Part shown: in pieces, positions 27,298-36,082 of the stretch | How the letters are laid out: the number at the start of each line of letters is the position of its first letter | How positions within the stretch are numbered: the stretch's first letter is position 1 | Source of the DNA: Stenotrophobium sp050739895 | GTDB lineage: Bacteria > Pseudomonadota > Gammaproteobacteria > Nevskiales > Nevskiaceae | Direction: 5' to 3' | DNA length: 46,754 bases | Assembly: GCA_050739895.1 (NCBI GenBank) | Contig: JBOICK010000089.1 | Span: forward strand, 1-46,754 | Notes under the pieces: model-generated | Told to the model about the DNA's origin: nothing | Seen by the model: only the letters and a program-made list of their open reading frames with translations | Databases searched by the model: none | Translations under genes and position numbers: made by a program

Positions 27298-28202
27298 CAG
27301 CCCTTCCCCTTGGTCTGGGTTTTGCCGGGCGCTGCGTTGTTCTCGATGAACTCGATGATGCGCTCGGCGATGTCGATGCCGCTGGCGCGCTCGATGCCCT
27401 CCAGTCCAGGCGATGAATTCACTTCCATCACCAGTGGACCTTCAGAAGTGCGCAGCAGATCCACACCGGCGATGTTGAGGCCCATGATCCGGGCCGCACG
27501 CACGGCGGTGGAGCGCTCTTCCGGCGTGATCTTGATGGCGGTCGCGCTGCCGCCACGATGCAGGTTGGAACGAAACTCGCCCGGCCTGGCCTGCCGCTTC
27601 ATTGCCGCGACGACCTTGCCGCCGACCACGAAACAGCGGATGTCGGCGCCCTGAGCCTCTTTCACGAACTGCTGCACCAGGAAGTACGCATCAAGTCCGC
27701 GAAACGCATCGATGACGCTCTCCGCCGCCTGACTGGTCTCACACAACACCACGCCGACGCCCTGGGTACCTTCGGTGAGCTTCACCACCATCGGCGCGCC
27801 GCCGACGATGTTGATGAGGTCATGGGTGTCGTCCGGTGCGTGCGCGAATCCGGTCAGCGGCATGCCCACACCCTTGCGCGCCAGTAGTTGCAGCGCGCGC
27901 AACTTGTCGCGCGAGCGCGTGATGGCGACGGATTCATTGAGGCAGTAAACCCCCATCATCTCGAACTGCCGCACCACCGCCGTGCCGTAGAAAGTCACGG
28001 ACGCACCGATACGCGGCAGCACTGCGTCAAAATCTTCCAGCGGCTTGCCGCGGTAATGGATCTGCGGATTGTGCGGCGCGATATTCATATAGCAGCGCAG
28101 CACGTCCACCACCCGCACGCTATGGCCGCGCGCCTTGGCGGCCTCGATCAGGCGGCGCGTCGAATAGAGCTTGGCGTTACGCGAAAGAATGGCTATTTTC
28201 AT
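27297..28202 (-). CDS. rimK: ATP-grasp alpha-L-glutamate ligase RimK
   Basis: A 301-residue ATP-grasp ligase. RimK adds glutamate residues to the C-terminus of ribosomal protein S6 and can make poly-alpha-glutamate. The N-terminal MKIAILSRNAKLYSTRRL matches the family. The glycine loop TEGTQGVGVVL and the C-terminal metal-binding MEVNSSPGLEGIE are intact. I chose the second of two near ATGs (28202), which overlaps the upstream stop codon as ATGA and matches the E. coli start. The C-terminus ends in a Lys-rich tail (KTQTKGKG). Confidence 0.95.
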   Translation of the reverse strand: MKIAILSRNAKLYSTRRLIEAAKARGHSVRVVDVLRCYMNIAPHNPQIHYRGKPLEDFDAVLPRIGASVTFYGTAVVRQFEMMGVYCLNESVAITRSRDKLRALQLLARKGVGMPLTGFAHAPDDTHDLINIVGGAPMVVKLTEGTQGVGVVLCETSQAAESVIDAFRGLDAYFLVQQFVKEAQGADIRCFVVGGKVVAAMKRQARPGEFRSNLHRGGSATAIKITPEERSTAVRAARIMGLNIAGVDLLRTSEGPLVMEVNSSPGLEGIERASGIDIAERIIEFIENNAAPGKTQTKGKG

Positions 28203-28639
28203 CCGCATGGCTCCTTGCCGATAAGAAAGGACGATGAGGGCCTGACCAGATACTGCCGCGCCAGCGCCGTACGTCCCAGAAGCATGCGAAACAACATGGT
28301 TTCGCGCGCCGAGAGCGTGATCTCGATATCCCAGCGGCGTGCGCCCAGTGTCAGCGGCGTCAGGATCACCGGCCGCAGTTCGCGGTGCCCGCCCGAATCG
28401 CTGACCCAGCGCTCGTCCAGCAGGTCCGCCTCACACCAGACCTCCGTGGAGGATTTCTGCAGCGGGTGAACACCGAAGCGCACCCTGCCTGGACGCGGCC
28501 GCTCGATGGCAAACGCATGGATCGCCGAAGTGCGCGCGCCGGTATCCACCTTGGCCTTGATATGGTCGATGCCCAGTGCGGGCAACCCCACCCATTCGCG
28601 CCAGCCCAGCATGTCGAGTTCTTTTGCCTTGGGTCTCAT
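28199..28639 (-). CDS. rimB: RimB-like retropepsin-type aspartic protease
   Basis: A 146-residue small protein with the retroviral-type aspartyl protease motif VDTGARTSAIHA (Asp32) and the companion LLGRTAL near residue 123. Databases often call the family ATP-dependent zinc protease. In Pseudomonas, RimB works with RimK in controlling S6 glutamylation. The rimB-rimK order and ATGA coupling here support that assignment. The ATG at 28639 has only a weak AAGG upstream. ATG at 28612 (MLGWREWVGL) is an alternative start. AT-rich element 3 begins 17 bases upstream. Confidence 0.87.
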   Translation of the reverse strand: MRPKAKELDMLGWREWVGLPALGIDHIKAKVDTGARTSAIHAFAIERPRPGRVRFGVHPLQKSSTEVWCEADLLDERWVSDSGGHRELRPVILTPLTLGARRWDIEITLSARETMLFRMLLGRTALARQYLVRPSSSFLIGKEPCG

Positions 28640-28656
28640 CTCAGCCGCCTTATGGG

Positions 28657-28774
28657 GCCACCCGCTCGCCGATACTTAGATGCATAATTTGTTATATTTT
28701 ACTATAAATATTTATATATTTTATATAAAATATAACAACATTCCGCACGCATTCTTGACCAGCGGGTGAGTGGC
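28657..28774 (+). repeat. AT-cored inverted-repeat element, copy 3
   Basis: The arms are ACCCGCT (28660-28666) and AGCGGGT (28761-28767), bounded by outer GCC and GGC. The core contains a perfect 13-bp inverted repeat, TTGTTATATTTTA (about 28689-28701) against TAAAATATAACAA (28726-28738), and ends with AACAACATTC. It sits in the divergent interval between rimB and the Mpo1-like gene. It must therefore lie within or beside both promoters. Confidence 0.83.
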
Positions 28775-28910
28775 ATTCACCGCCGCGTCGCCGCACAACA
28801 ATCCTGGTGCTGCGTCGACCGACGCAGCCTATCCCGACTGTCGCCTTGCCGACAGCGCTGACCATACAACGATCTTATACTGCACCCAAGTTGCTGCTAA
28901 GGAGTATTTC

Positions 28911-29216
28911 ATGGATCGCACATTCAACTCGATGGCCGACTTCTACCCGTTCTACCTGGAAGAGCACGCCAACCGCACCTGCCGCCGTCTGCACTTCGTC
29001 GGCACTTCGCTGGTCATTCTGATCGCGCTCTACGCGGTTTTCACGCAGCACTGGGCTGCACTCTGGCTGATGCCGTTATTCGGCTATTTCTTCGCCTGGG
29101 TCGGCCATTTCTTTTTCGAACACAACAAGCCCGCAACCTTCAAATGGCCGTTCTACAGCCTCGCCGGCGATTTCCTGATGTACCGCGACATGTGGTTCGG
29201 CAAAATCCGCTTCTAA
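28911..29216 (+). CDS. Mpo1-like (DUF962) small membrane protein
   Basis: A 101-residue protein of the DUF962/Mpo1-like family. It starts with FNSMADFYPFYLEEHANRTCRRLHF, whose conserved Tyr-x-x-His-x-Asn and Arg-x-x-His pattern is typical. Two hydrophobic helices and the GHFFFEHNKPATF stretch follow. The yeast relative Mpo1 is an iron-dependent alpha-oxygenase of 2-hydroxy fatty acids; the bacterial function is not settled. AAGGAG at 28899-28904 supports the ATG at 28911 over a longer frame. Confidence 0.9.
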   Translation: MDRTFNSMADFYPFYLEEHANRTCRRLHFVGTSLVILIALYAVFTQHWAALWLMPLFGYFFAWVGHFFFEHNKPATFKWPFYSLAGDFLMYRDMWFGKIRF

Positions 29217-29245
29217 ACGCGGCAAGGCGCTAAGCGTTAAAATCC

Positions 29246-29263
29246 GCACCCTTTTGCGGGTGC
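29246..29263 (+). other. Hairpin upstream of the mnmG region
   Basis: GCACCC (29246-29251) pairs with GGGTGC (29258-29263) around a six-base loop. It follows a GTTAAAAT box that may be a -10 element for mnmG. There is no T-run on the plus side, so it is more likely a leader hairpin than a terminator. Confidence 0.4.
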
Positions 29264-29276
29264 TGTGTCTGAATCC

Positions 29277-29470
29277 ATGAGTGCGTTTCACCAGTTTGAC
29301 GTGATTGTTGTGGGCGGCGGCCACGCTGGGCGAACCGGAGCTTTGCGCGAGCACTGCTCGCGCCCGGTGAGCGCACGCGCCAGGGATGGCGCGGGCCGGG
29401 TTTCGCCTCGCGGACAGGAAGGCCGCGTGGACGAAACTTCCGTGTCGGCCATAGCAACTGCAACCACGCC

Positions 29471-29474
<4 letters not shown>
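29277..29474 (+). pseudogene. Remnant 5' end of a second, diverged mnmG followed by repeat-derived sequence
   Basis: An ATG frame of 65 codons whose first 18 residues read MSAFHQFDVIVVGGGHAG, matching the FAD-binding N-terminus of the mnmG that begins 194 bases later. The two DNA copies differ at most third positions, so this is not a recent tandem copy. After codon 18 the frame runs into an unrelated Arg-rich stretch made of three hairpins (29345-29427). It stops at TGA overlapping the mnmG ATG (ATGA). The frame may be translated as a leader that couples to mnmG, or it may be a dead remnant. FAD binding is impossible because the rest of the domain is missing. Confidence 0.7.
29345..29427 (+). 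repeat. Three-hairpin GC-rich repeat unit
   Basis: Three successive inverted repeats: GCGCGAGCA-C-TGCTCGCGC (29345-29363), CGCGCC-AGGGAT-GGCGCG (29376-29393) and CGCGG-ACAGGAAGG-CCGCG (29409-29427). This modular stem-AGGGAT-stem design resembles short interspersed palindromic repeats common in gammaproteobacteria. No second copy is seen in this window. It interrupts the mnmG-like remnant right after GGGHAG. Confidence 0.6.
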
Positions 29475-31360
<1,886 letters not shown>

Positions 31361-31479
31361 TGCTGTTTTCCGGAATCTCGCCGGTTCATGATGTGTTCAG
31401 GTAGACCCGGTAGCATGTGCCTGGCTGATGTACCTGCTGTCTTCATTCAACCCATCACAACACCATTGAGGAATCATCC

Positions 31480-31830
31480 ATGAACAAATTTGCACTGCCG
31501 TTCGCCGTTGCCGCACTGGCCCTGTCCGCTCCGTTGTTCGCCGCCGGCCTTGGCGCCGACCTCGGCGCTTCAGTTGACACCAGTGGTGTGACCGATACCG
31601 CCAAGAGCGCGGTTAACACCACCACCGACGCCGCCAAATCCACCGTCAATAGCACCAAGGAAGCCGCCGACAAGACGGTCGACTCAGCCAAGGCCAAGGC
31701 CAAGCACGAGCGCCGCAAAGCGCGCCGCCACGCCAAGAAAATGAAGGCTGGCGCAAACGCCAAGGCCGCCGGCGCAGTTGACGCCGCAGGCGTCAAAGCC
31801 GACGCATCGGTCGACGCCGGCGCCAAGTAA
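31480..31830 (+). CDS. Secreted LEA-like Ala/Lys-rich protein
   Basis: A 116-residue protein with a clear signal peptide (MNKFALPFAVAALALSAPLFA). The mature part is almost all Ala, Lys, Asp, Thr and Val in helical 11-residue-like repeats (TAKSAVNTTTDAAKSTVN, EAADKTVDSAKAKAK) with a basic patch (HERRKARRHAKK). This composition resembles late-embryogenesis-abundant or apolipoprotein-type amphipathic helices. No enzyme motif is present. GAGGA precedes the ATG, and a strong terminator follows, so it is a single-gene unit. A protective or envelope-associated role is inference. Confidence 0.8.
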   Translation: MNKFALPFAVAALALSAPLFAAGLGADLGASVDTSGVTDTAKSAVNTTTDAAKSTVNSTKEAADKTVDSAKAKAKHERRKARRHAKKMKAGANAKAAGAVDAAGVKADASVDAGAK

Positions 31831-31858
31831 GCGCAGTCGTTTTAAGCAGATGTGAAGA

Positions 31859-31882
31859 GGCGGGCTAAGGCCCGCCTTTTTT
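31859..31882 (+). terminator. Rho-independent terminator
   Basis: GGCGGGC (31859-31865) and GCCCGCC (31870-31876) form a perfect 7-bp stem around TAAG, followed by six T residues. It closes the LEA-like gene. Confidence 0.92.
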
Positions 31883-32367
31883 GTTTATTGGGCCATTACC
31901 CTGACCCTGCGTCCACTGCACGAATCTGCGTCTGCAAGATGAGAAAATGCACACGCCGTGCGAAGTCATCCAGCCAGCATGGGGCGGCTCTGCTCAGCGC
32001 ACCCTCAGTGTAGTTTTTTCCTGCAGGGTTTTCTCCATGGCGTGCAGCAATATCCTTGTCAAGGATGGGTTCGCGCGGCGCGCCCTTCAGTTGTGAATGT
32101 GAGAATGGCTGGATGCCGGCGGCGCCAGGATCAGATGCATGTTGCCATTCCGCACGCTGCGTTCAGCGATCATCGCTTCGCACTCTGCTTTCACTTCCGA
32201 GCCGGGATCCATCAGATTCGCCGCATTCGCCGCTAATTTTCTGCGCCTGCATCCATCCTCACAAACTGCGAGTAGGTATTAATAATTCGTGATTGTTCAT
32301 CCATGGCGACTCGATTGGGGCGCCGCGTCTGGCTGATGTTGATGCATCATCAAGGGGAAGTGAACAC
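31883..32367 (+). other. Non-coding interval before the TonB receptor gene
   Basis: This 485-base interval has no frame that looks coding and no riboswitch that I recognise. TATTAAT near 32277 could be a -10 box. The last 60 bases hold the perfect TTGATG/CATCAA inverted repeat listed separately. The length suggests a long leader or a lost gene. Confidence 0.5.
32339..32353 (+). promoter_or_regulatory. Perfect inverted repeat overlapping the TonB receptor ribosome site
   Basis: TTGATG-CAT-CATCAA is a perfect 6-bp inverted repeat immediately followed by the GGGGAAG ribosome-binding site (32354-32360). It could be an operator, or an RNA hairpin that adjoins the ribosome site. It does not resemble a standard Fur box. 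Confidence 0.4.
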
Positions 32368-34749
32368 ATGCCATTGCAGAGGTCAGCGAAGATCAGGCCG
32401 CCATTCACCCTGAATCCAGCCGCCCTGTTTTACGCCGCAGCAATCTCTGTTTTCAGCGCCAACCCGGTCGCGGCACAGCAGGCAGACGCGCCAGCGCCAA
32501 TCACCGCATCCGCTTCAAACACTGTTGCTCCCGACAGCAACGACAAGGCGATCACAATCGCGGCTGCAACCGCGACGCCATTGCCCGAAGTCACGGTGAC
32601 TGCCAATCGCCTCAATCTTCTGGGCACGGCCGAGACCGCCAGCGACGGCGTGGTCACCCAGCAAGAGCTTGACCTGACGCCCGCTTATCGCCCCGGCCAG
32701 TTGCTGGAAACAGTACCGGGATTGATCGTGACGATCCACAGCGGCGAGGGCAAAGCCAATCAATACCTGATGCGCGGTTACAACCTCGATCACGGCACCG
32801 ACCTCGCCACATTCATCGACGGCGTCCCGATCAACGAGCCGACCCATGCGCATGGCCAGGGCTACACCGACCTGAACATCCTGATCCCCGAACTGCTGGG
32901 CGGACTGACCTATACCAAGGGCACCTATCACGCCGAAGTCGGCGATTTCGGCGGCGTCGGATCGGTCCATCTCAGCTATCTGGATACGATCCCGGATCAG
33001 GTTTCCGTCACCACCGGGGTGTTCAATTTCCAGCGCCTGTTCGCCGGTGGGACGCGCACAGTGGCGGGTGGCAATCTCCTCACGGCCGTTGAGTTGCAGC
33101 ACTACGATGGGCCTTTCGTCGCTCCAGATGATCAGCGCAAGGAAAACCTGGTGCTGCGCTACAGTCATGGCGACGATGACCAAGGCTACTCCCTGACCGG
33201 CTCGATCTATCACGGCCTGTCGACCAACACTACCGACATACCGGTGCGCGCCATCACCGAAGGACTCGTCGCCAATCGCTTCGGCTCACTCGACCCTACG
33301 GACGGCGTCAATGCGAATCGGGAAAATCTCTCGTACCAGTACCACAACAATGCCTGGGGTGATGGGCAGCTTGCGGCGAACGTCTACTACTTCCACAACC
33401 AGCTGAACCTGTACAACAACTTCACCCACTTCCTGTTCGATCCTGTGAACGGCGATCAGGAAGATCAACAAGACAAGCGTCATGTCCTGGGTGGAGAGGC
33501 AAGCTACACACTGCCAGTCAAGCTGGCTTCCATTGACAACGAGTTCGTTCTTGGCGTGCTTACGCGCTACGACATCCTGCGTGTCGGACGAACGCCTTCG
33601 GTGGGCCGGGTATCTTTGACGCCGGCTCAGACCCCCAGTGATCCTGCGTCTTTCAGAAATCTGGATAGCGTGCATCTGCTCAGCACGGCAGTCTATTTGC
33701 AAACGACGACCCACTGGACATCGTGGTTTCGCAGCGTCCTGGGCGTGCGTGATGACTATATGCGTGGGATCGACTCAGACGACCTCGCAGCTGTGCACGA
33801 GTCGACTGCGAACGGCAACATTCCCTACACCAATGGCGGCACGAGCGTCAGCAATCTGGTCCAGCCCAAAGGCAGCCTGATTTTCACGCCTACGCAGAAC
33901 CTCGAACTCTACTTGAGCGCCGGACGCGGATTCCACAGCGCTGATCTGCGCGGCGTCAACCAGACCAAAGTGCCGGATTTGATGTTGCCAAACACTCCGC
34001 TGATTGCGCCTCTAAACGGCGAAGAGGCCGGCTTGCGTGCAGACGTTCGCAAGAACCTCTCGCTCACGGTAGCGGTCTTTAACTTGAACCAGCATTCTGA
34101 AACCGTGATCAATCCTGATGTCGGATCGGACTCGCCCGGGCCATCGAGCCGGCGTTATGGCTACGAGGTCAATTTCACCTACAAGGTCCGTCGCTGGCTG
34201 GAAATCTACGGCAGCTACTCTGGCGACCACACACGCTTTAACTCAGATTTTGATGATGGGACCGGACACCTCGGCCGATACATCACCGATGCCCCGATCG
34301 CGACCGGATCACTGGCCATTTATCTGGAAGATCTTGGCCCCTGGAGCGGTGGACTGGAATACCGTTACCTCGGCCGATACCCATTGTCGTCCGGAACATG
34401 TGCAGACACTGCTGTTGTCCATGATTTTCCAAACTCTTTTCCAAATCCCGGGACCCCAGCCAGCTGCGCCAATGCGGTCGCCATGGGCTTGACGACGGCG
34501 GAGCAGCTCCAGGGAGCCGGATTCGGCGAAGTCAATATGGATGTCAACTATGCGTTCCCAGACGGCTGGAGCACATCTCTGGGCATCTACAACCTGTTGG
34601 ATGTCAAAAATAATGCAGCGCAGTTTACCTACGTTGATCGTCTGAAGTCAGAAGTGGCTACATACCCCGATGGCAGGGCCGACAGACATATCCATCCCCT
34701 GGAGCCGCTTGCGGCCCGCCTCACGATAAGCAAAAAATTCAGCTTCTGA
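32368..34749 (+). CDS. TonB-dependent outer-membrane receptor
   Basis: A 793-residue receptor. A signal peptide ends near VAAQQ (35-39). A TonB-box-like EVTVTA lies at about 74-79, and the plug domain contains TVPGLIVTIHSGEGKANQY and MRGYNLDHGTDLATFIDGVP. The beta-barrel follows and ends in the usual terminal Phe (ISKKFSF). The TVPG and DHGTD type plug occurs in receptors of unknown substrate rather than classic ferrichrome or vitamin B12 receptors. No siderophore or transport gene is adjacent. AAGGGGAAG precedes the ATG at 32368, and an upstream in-frame start is less likely. Confidence 0.9.
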   Translation: MPLQRSAKIRPPFTLNPAALFYAAAISVFSANPVAAQQADAPAPITASASNTVAPDSNDKAITIAAATATPLPEVTVTANRLNLLGTAETASDGVVTQQELDLTPAYRPGQLLETVPGLIVTIHSGEGKANQYLMRGYNLDHGTDLATFIDGVPINEPTHAHGQGYTDLNILIPELLGGLTYTKGTYHAEVGDFGGVGSVHLSYLDTIPDQVSVTTGVFNFQRLFAGGTRTVAGGNLLTAVELQHYDGPFVAPDDQRKENLVLRYSHGDDDQGYSLTGSIYHGLSTNTTDIPVRAITEGLVANRFGSLDPTDGVNANRENLSYQYHNNAWGDGQLAANVYYFHNQLNLYNNFTHFLFDPVNGDQEDQQDKRHVLGGEASYTLPVKLASIDNEFVLGVLTRYDILRVGRTPSVGRVSLTPAQTPSDPASFRNLDSVHLLSTAVYLQTTTHWTSWFRSVLGVRDDYMRGIDSDDLAAVHESTANGNIPYTNGGTSVSNLVQPKGSLIFTPTQNLELYLSAGRGFHSADLRGVNQTKVPDLMLPNTPLIAPLNGEEAGLRADVRKNLSLTVAVFNLNQHSETVINPDVGSDSPGPSSRRYGYEVNFTYKVRRWLEIYGSYSGDHTRFNSDFDDGTGHLGRYITDAPIATGSLAIYLEDLGPWSGGLEYRYLGRYPLSSGTCADTAVVHDFPNSFPNPGTPASCANAVAMGLTTAEQLQGAGFGEVNMDVNYAFPDGWSTSLGIYNLLDVKNNAAQFTYVDRLKSEVATYPDGRADRHIHPLEPLAARLTISKKFSF

Positions 34750-34824
34750 ACATACCGGGAGCGAACATATGCGCGGAGCAATTCACGGACCATAATCCGA
34801 CCACAGACCTGCCGAACTGCGCAA

Positions 34825-35601
34825 TCATGGGCCTTGGATCCTGCTCCGCGGCGGCAGATGCAAGTGCAGGCGCGGCCCGTGATCGCGCAGCCAGCTGCGG
34901 TGCTGGTCATAGTCCGGCATCTGCCGCGCCACCAGCGCCCAGAACGCATCGGAATGATCATGATGACGAACGTGGCAAAGCTCATGCACGACGACGTAGC
35001 GGAATACCGCCGGCGGCGCCATCACCAGACGCCATGAAAGACTGATGTTGCCGTTGGCGGCGCAACTGCCCCACAGGGATTTCTGGTCGGCGATGCGCAG
35101 TTCGCCGTAACGCAGCCCCAACCGCGTGGATTCTTCCGCCAGCAATCGCAGTGCATCCTGGCGCGCCTGATGCTGCAAACCCTGGCGCAATGCCTGCTCC
35201 AGTTTGCGGCGGTCGCCGAGTAGTGCGGACGGACAAAACACGTCGATGCCTCCGGCCTCCAAGCGCAGGCTGATACCGCGCAGGCTGGCGGCGCTCAGGC
35301 GCACCGGTGTGTCGACGCCGCGCAGCGGGATGCGGTCGCGGTTGTCCCAGTTCATGCGCTGCGGATCCAGCGCCGCATCGCCGCCGCGCAACTGCAGTTC
35401 GGCGAGTTTCTGCTTGATCCAGTCCTCGCGCGCGGCGAGAAACTCGCGCGCGGCCTGGCGCGACGCGCGACGCGGAATCACCAGCACCACCTCGCGGCGC
35501 GAGCGGACTTCGATGCGGATGTTGCGCGCCTTGGCACTGACCCGCTCGATCACCTGGTAGCGATCGTCAAACAGATCGAATTGAAGTTTCTGTGTTTCCA
35601 A
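34825..35601 (-). CDS. YgjP-like (DUF45) metallopeptidase
   Basis: A 258-residue protein of the YgjP/DUF45 family. The zinc motif HELCH is at about 206-210, followed by HHDHSDAFW, and WGSCAANGNISLSWRLVMAP precedes it as in the family. Relatives are predicted gluzincin peptidases of unknown substrate; YgjP has been tied to UTP metabolism only by name. The start is uncertain: TTG at 35601 has a six-G run just upstream, supplied by the arm of AT-rich element 4. TTG at 35631 inside the element lacks a ribosome site. GTG at 35553 is also possible. Confidence 0.85.
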   Translation of the reverse strand: METQKLQFDLFDDRYQVIERVSAKARNIRIEVRSRREVVLVIPRRASRQAAREFLAAREDWIKQKLAELQLRGGDAALDPQRMNWDNRDRIPLRGVDTPVRLSAASLRGISLRLEAGGIDVFCPSALLGDRRKLEQALRQGLQHQARQDALRLLAEESTRLGLRYGELRIADQKSLWGSCAANGNISLSWRLVMAPPAVFRYVVVHELCHVRHHDHSDAFWALVARQMPDYDQHRSWLRDHGPRLHLHLPPRSRIQGP

Positions 35602-35603
35602 AA

Positions 35604-35717
35604 GCCCCCCGCTGATCGGGATTGTCCGCAAGACGATGTTAACAATTAATTAATAACACTAAATTAATATTACATTAAAAAACATTCCAGCCATCACCGC
35701 ATATGACAGCGGGCGGC
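35604..35717 (+). repeat. AT-cored inverted-repeat element, copy 4
   Basis: The left arm GCCCCCCGCTGATC (35604-35617) pairs with the right arm GACAGCGGGCGGC (35705-35717) with few mismatches. The core (about 35636-35683) is A/T only apart from a few bases and ends AAAAAACATTC. It abuts the ygjP start codon, and the DnaA-box-like repeats begin 94 bases to its right. Confidence 0.78.
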
Positions 35718-35810
35718 ACCGAACACCGGCTTATCAAATAGCGGCAATATTTTCGTCATGACCGCAGGCGGGCCTTGCATAACAAGCACTTGGGCGGCTC
35801 CATACAGTAG

Positions 35811-35845
35811 CCATCCACAGGCTTATCCCCGTCAACTGTCGATAA
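35811..35845 (+). repeat. DnaA-box-like bipartite repeat A
   Basis: CCATCCACA (35811-35819) is followed at 26 bases start-to-start by TGTCGATAA (35837-35845), with GGCTTATCCCC between them. The first half differs from a consensus DnaA box (TTATNCACA) at its first two positions. The second half, read on the other strand, is TTATCGACA, one mismatch from consensus. Confidence 0.6.
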
Positions 35846-35935
35846 CCTGCTGTCATTGGTCATCCGCTGGCAAAAAAATCATCATACCTGTCAGAAGACT
35901 CACGCTGACGCTGTTTGAAACGTTTGCTCCAGAGC

Positions 35936-35970
35936 TTATCCACAGGCTTATCACCGATGTCTGTCGATAA
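35936..35970 (+). repeat. DnaA-box-like bipartite repeat B
   Basis: A perfect DnaA box TTATCCACA (35936-35944), then GGCTTATCACC, then TGTCGATAA (35962-35970) in inverted orientation. It has the same spacing as repeat A and the best match to consensus. Confidence 0.68.
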
Positions 35971-36082
35971 GGCAGGCAGCGTGTGAGGATTACGGAATCG
36001 AGCGCGCCATGATCTCCCTCACACCGTAATTAAATCTCTCCCTCAAAGGGCGCGGCACGGGCGAAAGCATTGCAACTGGCAA

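Larger units (their letters stand above)
35718..36082 (+). other. Non-coding interval with two DnaA-box-like pairs
   Basis: 365 bases between element 4 and the 3' end of the cyclase gene. A 70-codon frame (35758-35970) lacks coding character. The interval carries repeat pairs A and B, listed separately, and the plain sequence ATTAAATCTCTCCC near 36028. No terminator is evident for the cyclase gene. Confidence 0.55.

Noticed and set aside
35758..35970. 70-codon plus frame in the DnaA-box interval
   Set aside because: It overlaps the repeats, lacks a ribosome site and has no coding character.
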